NCBI GenBank assembly: GCA_963920705.1
Contig: OY987236.1
Location: forward strand, 6,620,190 to 6,684,189
Reading direction: 5' to 3'
Length of the DNA: 64,000 bases
From: Odiellus spinosus
Taxonomy: Eukaryota > Arthropoda > Arachnida > Opiliones > Phalangiidae
Both the position numbers and the translations under genes were made by a program. Numbering within the stretch: the stretch's first letter is position 1; each line of letters opens with the position of its first letter. Of this stretch, positions 35,362 to 48,120 are shown one piece after another. The notes beneath the pieces are model-generated. The model worked only from the letters and a program-made list of their open reading frames with translations, made no database searches and had not been told where the DNA came from.

Positions 35362-35781
35362 AGGGAGAGTGTATTTAATAACAAGTGATTCCTTATCGTT
35401 TAAATAGCCCTAATCCATCAATAAAAAGTTTACAAAACAAATATTAAACTAAAACATAAATTTAAAACTTCCCCGGAAAATATTCTTAGCGGGATTCATG
35501 GAGATCCTGAATTGCCTCCGTGTAAGGTCTAGCGACCAATGAACAAAGGCCTGTCGTTCACGCGAGATCTCCACGAGACTTACAATTACATTCGATTGGT
35601 CGTTAGACCTTATACGTGAGTAAATCAGGATCTCCATGAATCCCGCTAAGCCTATTTTCTGGGTAAGTTTTAAATTTATTTCTAGTTTAATATTTGTTCG
35701 TAAATTTTTTCACTAGCGGATTAGGCCTATTTAAACAATAAGGAATCGATAAAAACTTACTTGTTGGGTTGCATTCTCCCT
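35362..35781. mobile_element. Family C palindromic MITE, complete copy C1
   Basis: 420 bp bounded by TTAA on both sides (35358-35361, 35782-35785). Long inverted arms of over 150 bp: TTTAAATAGSCCTAATCC, AATATTAAACTARAA, AAAATATTCTTAGCGGGATT and ATGGAGATCCTGAAT each recur inverted. The centre contains GGTCTAGCGACCAATGAACA and its mirrored GATTGGTCGTTAGACC. No coding content. TTAA targets fit piggyBac-type or Kolobok-type elements. Confidence 0.88.
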
Positions 35782-36681
35782 TTAAACACGATAATCGGTT
35801 TTTTAGTTCATTAAAATTAATTCATTACTTGATGATAATGAAACTACAGAATATTCTAATTCTTTCCAGGACGAAATAAGGCGAATTTTATAGTCAGGAA
35901 ATTCTTAACAAGTTAAGAACTCCTTGAATACTCCTGTTATTGCAAAAAGATGTTAATAATCCCTGCCACCCCAAAATTTTAATTGGGGGGCTTGTTAGTT
36001 TGGGTGGAGTTTATAATAAAGTCGGTTTAGTTAAAAGATAGAAAAAAAAAATTATATTTTCAAACATAATTAATCAATTTGTAATTTAAAAGTCTTAAAA
36101 GTATTTATTATCTAATCAAAAACCACATATTCGTGGTTATAAAATTAAACCCGAAGTTAGTCGCTTAATTTATTACGAACGAGATCAAAATAATTATATG
36201 TTATACAAAAGCAATAGTGGGGCATGAGATAGTGGTGATAAAAAAGGGGTAACCTTGTTAATATTAACATTACAATATAAATTTATATAAATTAATGATC
36301 ATTAAATGATTCCAAGTTGAAGTAATTATGTTAGAAAGGAAATTTAGATTCATTTTCGAAAATAATTGTTGGAAAACGATTGGAAACATGCTAACGGTTG
36401 ATTCTCACGCATTATGGCAGTGAAAGTACTTAATCCAGAAAGTTAACTAATCAAGTTCCAGAAATAATCTACGTCATCAAGCGAAAAAATTTTTTTTTAT
36501 AAATTTTTGTCTTATTTAATTAGTTAAGTTAAGTAAAATATTGAATATCGGTTTTTAATTGTATAGAAGAATTAAAAAAATAAATTGGTAAGTCTGTCTG
36601 TCCGTGCGGAACTCTAAACTGTACGAGCAAAGTTAAATGCACTATTTTAAACTTCATTGCAAACTCCGCTTGAGTTTTTAT

Positions 36682-36842
36682 CGAGGGGTCAGACACTCTT
36701 GAATTTGCTGTACACCTGAGTTCACTGAGTTCAGCTTTGACATTGCATTGATTCCGAACTCTTATGAACTCTCAGTTCAGCTTTGATAGTACAAAGAGTT
36801 CAAACATTTGTACACCTGAGTTCGCGAGTGTCTGCCCCCTCG
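36682..36842. mobile_element. hAT-like MITE with 8-bp duplication
   Basis: 161 bp with ends CGAGGGGTCAGACACTC and, inverted, CGAGGGGGCAGACACTC, and inner pairs GTACACCTGAGTTC and TCAGTTCAGCTTTGA. Flanked by an exact 8-bp duplication GTTTTTAT (36674-36681, 36843-36850). Non-coding. The 8-bp duplication is the hAT signature; the terminus lacks the usual CAG, so the superfamily is tentative. Confidence 0.75.
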
Positions 36843-36850
36843 GTTTTTAT

Positions 36851-38506
36851 TTCAAAAACTCGCGGTGAATTTAAGACTTAAGCCAATCGCGTTTCATTTC
36901 AAACGTCGATTAAGTCTAAGAAGACCTAAGACTTATATGATTATGCCCCACAACTAATAACTGACGAGTTGTAGCTAGTTAATCCATAAACCATGGAGAA
37001 ATAAAAAAGTAGACTTTAAAAATCTAAAAATATCTAAATATTTTAAATTTAATCTCCAAAATAACCACGATTATAAATCTACACACCAATATAATAAATT
37101 AATGAATTAAAAGTGAAAGAAAAAAAAATCTAATAAAATTTTATCTAGAATGCCTTTAAAAAGGAGGGAAATGAATTAAAACAAAATTAGAATGTCATCA
37201 GGTGTTTTCCCCATGCCGGGTTTTTTAAAACCAAACTTTTATTTCGAAAGAGCGCGAGGCGCGAGAGTTTTTCGCGGCATTCCGATAATATTTTCGATGG
37301 CGCCTAAAAGACTACATTTTAAAAAACTTTCCAAAAGAAGAAACTGAAATAAAAAAAAAATCTACTAAACTTGGAAGAAAAATTTCGACTTGAAGATCAG
37401 TACCGGTCTTTTTACAAGAGTTATTTGCATTAGAAAGTAAGCCGGCGCTTAATAATATTCAACGTTAAACCCAATAGGTAATAAAGTAGTGTCTGCAAAG
37501 TATAGTAGAAGGAATTTGTACCAAAGAAAAGTCTCCTATAACTGTAAAACTTTCAAAAATTTATATTTTTTTATCTAGAATCTGAACCAGTTAACAAAGC
37601 TATTTTCTAACGAAAAAGGTGGTACAATTTAAAATAGCTGCTAGCGTTCCCTATTGGTAAAGATTACGCCTTAAATTAAACATTAAGTCTGCTAATGCAC
37701 GCGCACGCATTCTTACAACTAGTTCAAGCGAAGAAATTTTCGCGAATTTCAATCTAAATTTTCAACACCGTTATACGAACCTACACTTTGTTTTTCAAGG
37801 GATACTAAACTTGGAAAACAAGTATTTGAATTAATACTGTTAATTAATACTGGTAATTAAAAAAAAATAAGGAATTCCTGATGCCAATATCAGTTGGCCA
37901 ATAACGCGTGAACCAAAGAATTGAAAAAGAAATGGTGCGCGATCACTCTAGACTATCACAATCGATTTTAATGGATAAGATGAAACCGATATTTAAATCG
38001 CCCAGAATAGTTTATTCCGCGATCTGTCCACATATCGTTTTAGTAATCCAATTTTTCATAGTTTCATCATTTGCTTTAACAATTTATAGTGTCTCTTTAA
38101 AACTAACGTAAGAATAATGAAATTGCTGGCGTTGCAAATTACGATTGAAATGAACCATTCAGTAAGTACACGGAAATTTACTTAATTAGTCTTTGTTAGG
38201 GGCAAATAAAGTTTGAGGTAAGCCAGTTGGAGCTTCGAAGTACATCATACCTCTATTCTTACCCTTTATACTATTCAAATTTCCATCATGAGCAAAATAC
38301 AGAAAATAGAAGCTTCGGAAAGCCAAAGAAAAAAATAAAAAATAAGCCTTTTGCAGACGATCCGACAATTAGCACGTACCGGCATTCAATATGTAAATTC
38401 TAAACTACTCGAATGAAATTTAACTCCCGACTATTCTAAAGTCCAATATATCTTGGGTGGTTTTGATGTAATTTTTATTTAATGTCTATAAACTGTATTG
38501 GGTTTC
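36851..38506. other. Intergenic stretch without recognised content
   Basis: AT-rich, with a small GC-richer patch at 37250-37305 (repeated GCGCGAGGCGCGAGAG). The short open frames at 37908-38111 and 38186-38368 match no family I know. Confidence 0.4.
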
Positions 38507-38513
38507 GTATATT

Positions 38514-38804
38514 CAAGAAGGATCAGATAAGGAGAGGAAAAGTGGGAACGGCGCGGCTCCTACTGCGTCGGCCTAAACTCCCACTCTGGGAGAACGGCGG
38601 ACAGACGGGGGTAGAGATGCTTCGTGGTAAATTGTTGTCACGTGGGTAAAACGAATCCTTTATGAGACGCGCTAGCTAGCGAACACGTGACAACAGTTTA
38701 CCTCGAGAATTTCCTATCCCCCTTTCCAACCGAGTGGGAGGTTGGCTCTTCTCTCTCTAACTCAACGCAGCCCCACTTTTCCTCTCCTTAACTGATCCTT
38801 CTTG
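38514..38804 (-). mobile_element. Family B MITE copy B2
   Basis: 291 bp with family B ends and an exact 7-bp duplication GTATATT. Inverted relative to B1. Keeps the internal hairpin pair around GTTGTCACGTG. Confidence 0.92.
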
Positions 38805-39418
38805 GTATATTGAGCTTCAAAGTGTAAAGGAATGGTCCACGTTAACTTCATATTAAAGGAAAATTTTAATTTTTGAAATACGTTTGTAATTTATTAAAAA
38901 TTCAAGGCTTTTAAGTTAAATCTATTTTAATTGTCTTTTATATAAGCTTATTTCCCGCCAAAAATCTCCCCATCAATGCAATGGGGTTTTCCTGTCAGCC
39001 AATAGGAAGTTAACCTGGCATCTAGGGGTCACGTGGCTAAATACAGTTTTAGTAATAATTTAAATTATATACCATTAACTTTAAATTTCGAATTAAAGGT
39101 TTAAATTTCATATTTGTCTTTCCTTTTCTAGATAATAAGTTCTCTTGTTAAAAGAATTAAGACCATTCCTTTATTAAACTTATCAGTATAGTGATCCAAT
39201 ATTAAACGCGTTTTCATTATTTAATAGTAGGATAGATAAGGTTTGACAGATTCAGAAGTTTTTCAAATATGATTGGCATTTGATTAATCTTAATTTTATT
39301 TTTATTTTTAGATTTTAGGGATTGATAATTTGTAGCGTACGTCAGATCTTTCCGCACTCTTAAGGAGAGAGTATCACGAAAAAATTGATTATTTGGATAG
39401 CAACAGATTCGTGTAATA

Positions 39419-39538
39419 CCCTCTTCAGACGTTAATTAGTAGGTTTAATCAAAAACCTAGGTTTACAAATCCTTCTCAGATCAATAAACCTCGATTAAAA
39501 CTAATTAAACCGGCTAATTACGTTTCGTCTGAAGAGAG
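39419..39538. mobile_element. TA-flanked MITE, copy 2
   Basis: 120 bp related to 15610-15759: CCCTCTTCAGACGTTAATTA and, inverted, CTCTCTTCAGACGAAACGTA, with inner AAACCTAGGTTTA and AAACCGGCTAATTA. TA on both sides. Confidence 0.6.
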
Positions 39539-40058
39539 TATAAGGCTCTCAAAAAGTGTTAAAATGAAAATTCGGGTATAACGAAATTTTTCTCAAATTT
39601 CGTTTTATCCGAATATATTTAAACTAGAGACTATAACTAATGCATGAGACTGGACCCCAATCAAAACGCGTCTCGTTACTAGTTCATACGTGGTAGTAAC
39701 AAGATCAAAATGCTTAAATACTATGGAATTTTACAGACTATCCTAATATTAACGAGCAAAAGGTAATCTGCATTGAAAATAAATCACAATTATTCGAATA
39801 TTATTAAATTCGTTAAAGAGGTTGTTACGTCATAGTTAAGAAAAACTATTTTATTGAATGTTATACGTCAAAGGGTTGACGATTTGACGTAAAACAGAAG
39901 AGTTGAAGGAAGTAATGGGAAACTAAAAGAATTCTGTGACGTATGACATCTTTTGTTCATTGTTCCTTAACTTCGGGCGAGTTTTACGCGTGTGAATATT
40001 AGTTTATAAATGGATTGATAATGGACTAGAAGTCCGAGAGCATAAGTATGAATATAAT

Positions 40059-40395
40059 CAGAAGCCGATGAAACCCTCCTTTGAAGTCTACTACTCTAAT
40101 GTTCGATATAGCGCTCCTCTCTGTATGGGTAAAATTCACAATTTTACGAGATCGGAGGGGTCCTAATTCATACCCTCTGTCTACGGAAAATTGGAAATTC
40201 TCTCTCTCCACAAACGACGACGTTTTTTTGACGAACTCCAAGGCTACTAGAGATATTCGTTCGACGAACTCCCGCTCCGAAAATATCTACCGCTAGGAGG
40301 CGTACGAATCGCGCTTTTTGAAACTAACCCATACAGAGAGGGGTAGACAAGACCAGGGAGTAATAGACTTCAAAGGAGGGTTTCATCGGCTTCTG
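40059..40395 (+). mobile_element. Family A MITE copy A6
   Basis: 337 bp with family A ends. GAATATAAT occurs just left of the element and again three bases right of it, so the duplication is present but the right junction has extra bases (AAA). TTTTTGAAACTAAC sub-group. Confidence 0.88.
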
Positions 40396-43069
40396 AAAGA
40401 ATATAATGTCCTGTAGCTATTGATTAAAAAGATGGCTTCTAACGCCATTGAATTTCCGAGAAAGCTTTTGAGCTTGAGTTCCAGTCCTATATATCTATAG
40501 TGGTTCCAAAAAACAACAACGTACAGGTTTCATTCTCCTCAAAAAAGTACCTATTAAATAAGTAACAGGCGCGGCATATGTAGCTTACAAAAGCAATGTC
40601 ATGGTATAGGAGTCGAGGCTCTAAGAAGTTATAAGATTCAAGGTAGTACAAATTCTAAAGATGTCCAAATCTGTCACGGGGCTTATATTGAAAACCTATA
40701 CTATATAGAATATAGATGACCTAAACGACGCGTGAGTTCTAACTAAGGCCATCACCGTTATAACCCCCCCAAAATAAAAAAAATAAAATAAAAACCGGGA
40801 CATAGACAAGATGCAATACATCTTTTCAAGTGTCTTCGAATTTTTTTCTTCTTCTTCTTCTTAGAAAGCGAGAAAAGACACCGGTATTCTCTAACAAGGT
40901 TCGAATACTGAATATACGTAGATTAATTTACAAAATAGCTAAAGCCGTGGCGAATTTATTCGAAATATAAAACCCCATAGACAAAAAGTAGTTTTGAAAA
41001 CTCTTAGAGTGATCTCTGAAAATCTATATAGAAACATTGAAGTTTTCAATGCGTCTAAATCTACGCCAATGTTGTCATCATTTCATTTTGAAGTTACTTT
41101 TAGTTTTTACACTTTTGGGTTGACGCGATTTTAAATTAAAATTTAATTTGAATGCCTCTTGATGGCATAGATTGTTTTTGGAATGTGATTAGCGATAAGT
41201 TTAAAATGAATGAATTTAGAATGCACTTTCGCGAAAGAGACGGCGGGAGAGTGCCAGAACGCGATAGAATTACCACGTAGATCATGGTGATGACGTGGAA
41301 CCTCGGCAATTACATTTTTTTACTGATTATATTACGCACCTATATATTTTAATTTTTTTTTTTTAACGATATTTCCAAATATGATACTCAAAATTTCATT
41401 TGGGTTCAATGAGAAATCGTTGACAGCGTCACTTTTAAGTCTAATCACCGCTGCAAACTAAGACAGATCGTATACCATATTGAAAAAGAATGCCAAGGCC
41501 TAAAGAGAAGATCGAAGCAACTTTTCCCATCATTCCCCACCTATAAATACTGAACGAAAACGGAAAAGCAGTGTGTCGACGAATAAAAGAGAAAATTCTC
41601 AAATCATTAAAATAACTTTTTTTCTTTCCTTTTTAAGATGTCGTATCAATTTCAGTGTTTACCACAGTTGAATCTGAGGTACAATGATATATTTAAGATA
41701 GTACAAAAGTCACATTCCCTTCCTAGTTGTCTAGTAAACAATTACGTTGAAAGATCACCATATAGAATTCCTTGAGAAGAATGAAAGTATAGGGGCATAG
41801 TGATTTGAAGAAGAGTGGTTCTGAAGAGAGAGGCCTTAACAGCACCGATCGGTAATGTTCCGGGAGTGTCATTTGTTCACGTAGTAATAGTTTCACCGAG
41901 TTTTCTTATTGGAATAAATGAAACTAACGATAGGCTATAACCAATATCAGTTCATTTTCGTTAAATATTCGATGAATTTCAACTAATACCTCATTCATTA
42001 TTAGTTATTCTTTCATTGACTTAATTAACATTAATTTTTTAACTAGAATTAGAATACACATATTGAAAATTATTCCGTTAATTAAGTACGTACATTTTGA
42101 ACCAATACTGAAGAAGGTAAAGATCTCACAGTTATAAGTTAAACCCTGGTTGGTTCATCTTATTTGAACTATATAAGCCTTAACTTTTATTGGTTTCAAT
42201 TCGATTAACATACCACGTACCATTTATATTAATGTTAAGTTACGCCCCGGTTACAAAACCGACTGTGTAAAAGGTATTTCTATTTAAGGGTATGGATTGG
42301 GCACCGAGTGTTATTTCTTCCTAAATGTAATACAGGATGAAGGTATGAGAGTGCCATTAGTGTATAGAAACTCCTCGTTAGGTTTCCCGCTTTTCTTGTT
42401 AGGCCTATTAGTGTCCGTCATGTTATACACAGACTCCATAGGATCGCGAACCTCCCTCGAAAGAATGCGAGCTAATATATTTCGAGTCAATGTCAGTTCA
42501 ATCAACAGTCAAAGGTTAAAAGAAACCTTTCACGTTCCTTCAATCAGTGTAAAGTAAGATTGATACAAAATATAGGGAATCTTGTTAAAAATCGCCTACC
42601 GTTGTGTTGAGCTTATTATACCGACTACATGTAAGGATAGCGCGCTCATTAGGGAAATTCCAACTTTGGCGGGAAACATAATATTTGAGGAATAGCCCGG
42701 CATAGTGGGCCCCTAACAAGCTAAATTGCGCGCTTTTCTTTTGTATACATATACATTACATTGGATTTTCACTTTGTATGGCAATGCTACGAAAGAGAGA
42801 TGGTTCAACTGACACTAAGATGAATTTCCTTAAATTTATCTTGAATTCTATTTTTGGGAATATAATTTTCTACAGACATTCTAAACGACAAACTTTGGAT
42901 TGCAAAATGCGAAAACTTGTGGAGCACACTGAATATTAGTTGGCTTAATTAATCGGAGAAATTTGTTGAACCAATCAAAATTAATAAATTCCATTTTGCA
43001 ATTTTTACGAGCAGCTAATTATTACGAGTTTTGCGTAATTTACAATTTAAAACGGAACAAATTGCTAAA
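40396..43069. other. Intergenic stretch, weak repeats only
   Basis: Contains a CTT microsatellite (40844-40861). A segment at 41340-41450 (TTTTTAACGATATTTCC to TTGACAGCGTCACTTTTAA) resembles 6070-6160. The 86-residue frame at 42297-42557 resembles nothing I know and lacks support as a gene. Confidence 0.45.
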
Positions 43070-45010
43070 AAGGGTCAAAGTTTAACCTTTTAAATCGTTT
43101 TCAAGTCTACTTTTCAATAGGTATTCTTGTTTGCGTCGTTATAAGGACATGGTAATGTTTCATGTCTGAGTCACTTTGCCCTATTACCGCAAATTTAAAT
43201 TCACAAGCGTATCATAAAAACATTGCATTTTTCACGATTGTAGGAAATGTTTAGACAAAAATAAGAAATTAAGAGTTTGAAAGAGGAATTGCGTGTTTAA
43301 ATTCAGAGAAAATCAAAGACAAATCATTTGAGTATACCGGTAAATCACGGAAATTATGGTAATTTTAGAACTCTTTGCTTTTATCCCTTCCTAAATAAGA
43401 GGAGAAACGAAGAATTTCTTAATTTCTGTTTCCCAATTAAAGCTTCAGAGTTCGTATAAACCCTGGCAAACTACAAATCGAAAGGCAATGTGAAGATTAT
43501 CGTGTCACGTGATTATGGCTGATAACATTTCGATATACTTCAATATAAAAGAATGGCCATCAGTTCATCTTTCAGGGTGGCAAAACAAAAAAAACTCTAA
43601 GTATAAATCAAGGGACGACATTTCCAGAAATGGGGAAGGAAGAAAATGAAATCTGTGCCAACATCATATACCTTCTCGATCTGTCCCGCGTTGTAGTTTC
43701 TGGACACCCGTTGGTTAATACCTCTATTCTCTGTCAAGTATTAAGGGCGTTTACAACATTTAGCCACCAAAATACTGCTCTTTATCGAGCTCAAATTGAT
43801 GGCTTCTCTTCAGTAGCCGATTCACTATAGATTAAAGCGCGCATGTAACTTAAATTTTGTATCGCGTTCAATTGTCAAGGACGGATAGCGATTAAACGCG
43901 ACAATCAAGAAGCAATCTATTTACTAAATATCCTATTCTCTTACGTTCGTCACGTCTGGAATATTTAATTCGCCTATTTTAGGTGCTTTTTAGACCAAAA
44001 ACCAAGGAATTTAACTCGAATTAAATCCTAAAAACTTATCGATTTCATATGAACTTTGAAACATTTGAAAAAAAAAAACAAAAAAACAACCTTGACATGG
44101 TTTTTTTCTTTTCTTTTTCAAACCAAAGAAGATCCGCGCATTTAAATATTGACATTAAAGTTAAGCCGGAAAATTTTACCGGCCTGAACTTCCACAAAGT
44201 CAAAATCATTACGAAATAACAGCGTGTAAAAGGCCAAACTCTTTACTATTAACTATGTTTGAGTTTCATAGTGATAGATGGGAACTTAGCTTCGTACTCG
44301 TTTCAATCTTAGCTAAAAGTACGGTACTCCAAATATTATAAATTCGGTTTAAGTAAGAACTAGGACGAGACTTTTTCGGGTATTTTACGAGGTTAAGCCG
44401 CGCCATTGGCGTACCAGGGTGGTATTATACGCGGGGTAACCTTCTTGACCTTTGGGCTCTAACGGGGGTCAAGGGGGTAATACGTAATCTCCATCCCGTC
44501 ACGAAAGACCACGAAGAAGCGAGTATCAGCTATAGGGGGAAAAAAAAAAAAACCACGCCTGTTCCTGATTTCGCCGCCATTACGAAATAGAGGGGTCGAC
44601 CACAATATTACCGATTCGATGAAATTTGTTTTCGAGACATTCCTGTGTAAATCTAACGAATAAAGTAATACTTTACTAACCAACATACCATCTAGAGTTC
44701 TAAAATTACCGTAATTTTGGGAATTGGTAATTCACCTTTTCACGGTAATTCATCAATATTCATAAAATTATTTGAATTTGTGATTTTAAAATGCCGAATT
44801 TCTATTCAAAACTCTTAAAACTTTTCTAAGAGTCACACACGTGACAAATGCCATGTTTTTCAAGATGCGCTTGACCTTTCAACTTTGCATTGATAGGGCA
44901 AAGTGACTCGTGACATGAAAAATTAAATTAATATGCTCTTACCGCCAAACAAGAATATAAATATATAAAAATAGACTTGTATATTTAAAAAGGTTAAACT
45001 TTGACCTCTT
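43070..45010. repeat. Large imperfect inverted repeat, arms about 320 bp
   Basis: 43070-43390 matches the reverse complement of 44690-45010. Paired landmarks include GGTCAAAGTTTAACC, TATTCTTGTTTG, GAGTCACTTTGCCCTAT, TAAGAGTTT and GGTAATTTTAGAACTCT. Overall identity is moderate, with indels. The 1.3-kb centre has two small open frames (43630-43830, 44459-44686) that match no known transposase. It could be a decayed foldback-type transposon or two inverted copies of one repeat. Confidence 0.6.
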
Positions 45011-45559
45011 TTTGTAAAAGTTCTTAATTATAAATTTTACCAGAGCAAACCTAAATTACCATTACGTTGGTAATTTAACATAAAAACTTGGAATGTCGAT
45101 TGACACCATGTTAGTTTCGAAGATCTTTGACATGTGCAAAATAATTACAGAACTTTCTTAATTAAGCTTGGGTCGATGTTAATATGAAAATTAAATTCTT
45201 TAGGTTTGATCCCCACTTGATTATATACAATTTGAAATATTTCAAATAGGCGCTTTTGGGTGCAGAATATATATTTTTTTAAAGGTAGTTCCCTATATAA
45301 TAGGCGCATGGTTGTGGAATTATCGGTAGAGGCCCCTTTTGTTTTAAAGCATTCTTAGCTTTTCTTTTTTTTCCTTCTTTACCTTTTTCTTGAAAACTAT
45401 TAAAACTAAGGGGGGGGGGGGGTTAAAGAGAATAAAATTCGCGGGCTCCGCGGACTATGTACTTTTTTGCGCCCTACTATATGGGCTTCTAGTTAAAGGA
45501 ACAGTATCACGGTTATTTTGTAAATGGTTAAGTTTTCTATTAAAGTTTCGTAACACTTC

Positions 45560-45998
45560 CAGGGTGACCACTGAAAATTTGAAAACCCTATATAGGAAAT
45601 TTCTTTGCGAAATATAGGAAAATATAGGAAGAATTTTATGTAAAATATAGGATAAAATAGGAAGAAATAAGTGTAAAATATATGATAAAATAGGAAAATA
45701 ATGAATTAAAAGTAGGAACCATGTTTATTATTGCGTCACAACTCTCGCCACCGATTTAAACATGGTATTAATATGATCCAATTGCTTAAATAGTATGGAA
45801 TTTTACAGACTATTTTAACTGGAAAATGTACAGTTACGCTAAAATAATCTTATACAGCCACAGTTGACAGTATGATTTATAACTTTAACCTTAACTAGAG
45901 ATTTTGAGTAGAAATATAGGAGATTATAGGAATTGCCATTAAATTATAGGAGAAAATATGTGAAAATATAGGAAATATAGGAAAAGTGGTCACCCCTG
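45560..45998. mobile_element. hAT-like element carrying ATAGGA-rich repeats
   Basis: Ends CAGGGTGACCACTGAAAA and, inverted, CAGGGGTGACCACTTTTC. Between them are many irregular AAATATAGGA units. The flanks (AACACTTC, AATACAAG) do not form a clean 8-bp duplication. The segment 45760-45825 (TGCTTAAATAGTATGGAATT) also occurs at 39705-39750. Probably an old hAT-type non-autonomous element. Confidence 0.5.
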
Positions 45999-46891
45999 AA
46001 TACAAGAATCGTTATAAGCGACTTCTTTATAGTATAGACGGTTTAAGTTTAACTAAAAGTATATATTTATTCAAAGAATGCACGGAATTAAATAAATTAT
46101 ATTTTTAGCTTCAAGCTTAAATTTAATCTCCAATTGCTTCGCTCTGAGACTGTTACTTTAAGTTTGTATTATACGCATCAGGATATGAGGGGATAAATAA
46201 GAACGGCTTCTCTTGGATCTTTTCTCTTTGTCTTGTTAGCTTTAGCATTAACCGCCGCCGCCAAACGCATAAGAAAACTTTATGAGCTAACACATCAAAA
46301 TTTACAACCACTTTTTTTCGAAACTTTTGGGTGTTTTAGCTCAGAGAGAAAAAAAATTCGAGTTTCTACGATGGGGGGGAAAAATCGCGATAAACTTTAC
46401 TAAAACTTTAAAACTGATAATCCTGTAGTCTCGTTACCACCTAGCACGGAGGTAAAACTGCTAGTTTTAAAGCTTAATTGGGTTAAAAGAGATTTTTATG
46501 CACAATGAATTGGGGCCCTAAGTAAAACCGACCCAGGGTGGTAGCTTAGTTTATAAATACTGATAAGATCACTTACACTAAGGTTCAGGATTATATCTTG
46601 ATAAGTACAGAATGTTGATGCGAATTAACACACAACGTCGAACCGGATAGTGGGAAAAAAACTATTTTTTCCCAAACTGCTATGAAATTACGGCTATAAA
46701 CGTTATAACTTGGTTCAATATTTGAGAGATTATGCCCTATTTTAAAAGGGATCATAAATATTTATAGATTTCAAGTGTTTTACATTTCCTTAAAGTAAAG
46801 AATTTTAGCATTCGCGGATATTTCATGACATCCAAATGGAATTTGAGTAGCGATTTCGGAAAGATCGTTAAAATACCATTCCAAAGAGTCG

Positions 46892-47139
46892 CGTTCATAC
46901 TATAAGCTTTCAAATCGATTTAACCCGTTTCATAACGTTTCGCTGGAGTCATGTGAACCAGAAACGTTTTTTCTCGAATCAATTTGATTCGATTTCTCGA
47001 AACTGCTTCGGGAACCGAATCGGTTTCAACAACCGATAAACCGATTTATAAAGATTATGACGTTTAAAACGATTCCTGGCGGTTTGATTATCGGTTTGAT
47101 TTTCCGTTTCAAATCGTTAGGACACGCTAGTGTGACCAT
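46892..47139 (+). mobile_element. Dispersed element D3
   Basis: 248 bp in the D1 orientation from CGTTCATACTA to TAGTGTGACCA, with AATTTGATTCGATTTCTCGA and CCGAATCGGTTTCAA in the middle. It lacks B1, and its site differs slightly from D1 and D2 there. Confidence 0.7.
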
Positions 47140-47250
47140 ATAGCTTATATGGCATAGAAAGAAATACAGGTACAGTGTAAATATTTTATAATCTCTCTCT
47201 TCACGCAATACTACGTCATCACTATATGGTCATGTGTTTATTAATGGTAT

Positions 47251-47566
47251 CAAGAATCCATTCAGGTTCCATAAGAATATGGGAGGGCCGCGATTCAATA
47301 ACCATCCTCCCAAACTTTGTAGCAAAAGTTCGTCTGCTTCGAATCGATTTTTCAAGTATAATGGCTCCTGACATCTATTATTAACCCGCGCCACTAACGA
47401 CCTTGACATAATATTTTGGGTAATATAAATGCAGCCGACCGAAAAATATCTAAGCGTACAAATGTTGCGAAAATTGCAGACGAACTTTTGTTACAAAGTT
47501 TGGGAGGATGGTACCAGAGGCTAAAGCTATGCTCCCATATTCTTATGGAACCTGAATGGATTCTTG
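47251..47566. mobile_element. Family F palindromic MITE
   Basis: 316 bp with long inverted arms (about 100 bp): outer block CAAGAATCCATTCAGGTTCC plus ATAAGAATATGGGAG, inner block CCATCCTCCCAAACTTTGTA plus GCAAAAGTTCGTCTGC. Exact 7-bp duplication ATGGTAT on both sides. Non-coding; the 84-residue frame across its right arm is a shadow of the repeat. Confidence 0.9.
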
Positions 47567-48120
47567 ATGGTATTACTTTTTTGCCTATCTATTATCCTAA
47601 TAATAGGCCTAATTCGTTAAAAATGTTTAATTATAAATACATTTTTAATTTAATCGGGACATGGGCTTAGTAAGGATTCAATTTCTCAAACTATTTAATA
47701 ATGGGGTAAGGAACCAATTAAAATTAACTAGACAGGCAATAAATTAAATAATGGAATTTTAAAAATAATTAGAGATATCAGACTTTTGGCGAAAATGGGC
47801 TGGGTTCAAAAATCAGTTACAGGATCTCTTCCTTCGAGGACCTCCTATCACTATCAATTTATTTCAATTAAAGCTATGTAAGAATAAGAAAAGTGTTTTC
47901 GTGTTGGCCTAAAATTAATAATCTCTATTATATAGGCTCCCGTATAAAGGAGCTCAGCGTTGAGAGATTATTGATAAGAGAGGTATATTACGAAGCGTGA
48001 TCGAAATCACTTTAGCAAAACTCAATATCAAATTCAATTTTCCCATTTAGTTTTACATAAAAATTTGCCACTTGATGATTATACCTTCCAACTCCGTCCA
48101 ATTTTAAATCTCCCACTGTA

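Noticed and set aside
42297..42557. 86-residue plus-strand frame with a hydrophobic segment
   Set aside because: Matches no family I know, starts at a non-ATG or poor context, and stands alone in repeat-rich DNA.
43630..43830. 66-residue frame in the centre of the large inverted repeat
   Set aside because: Considered as a transposase remnant but it has no DDE, zinc-finger or helix-turn-helix pattern.
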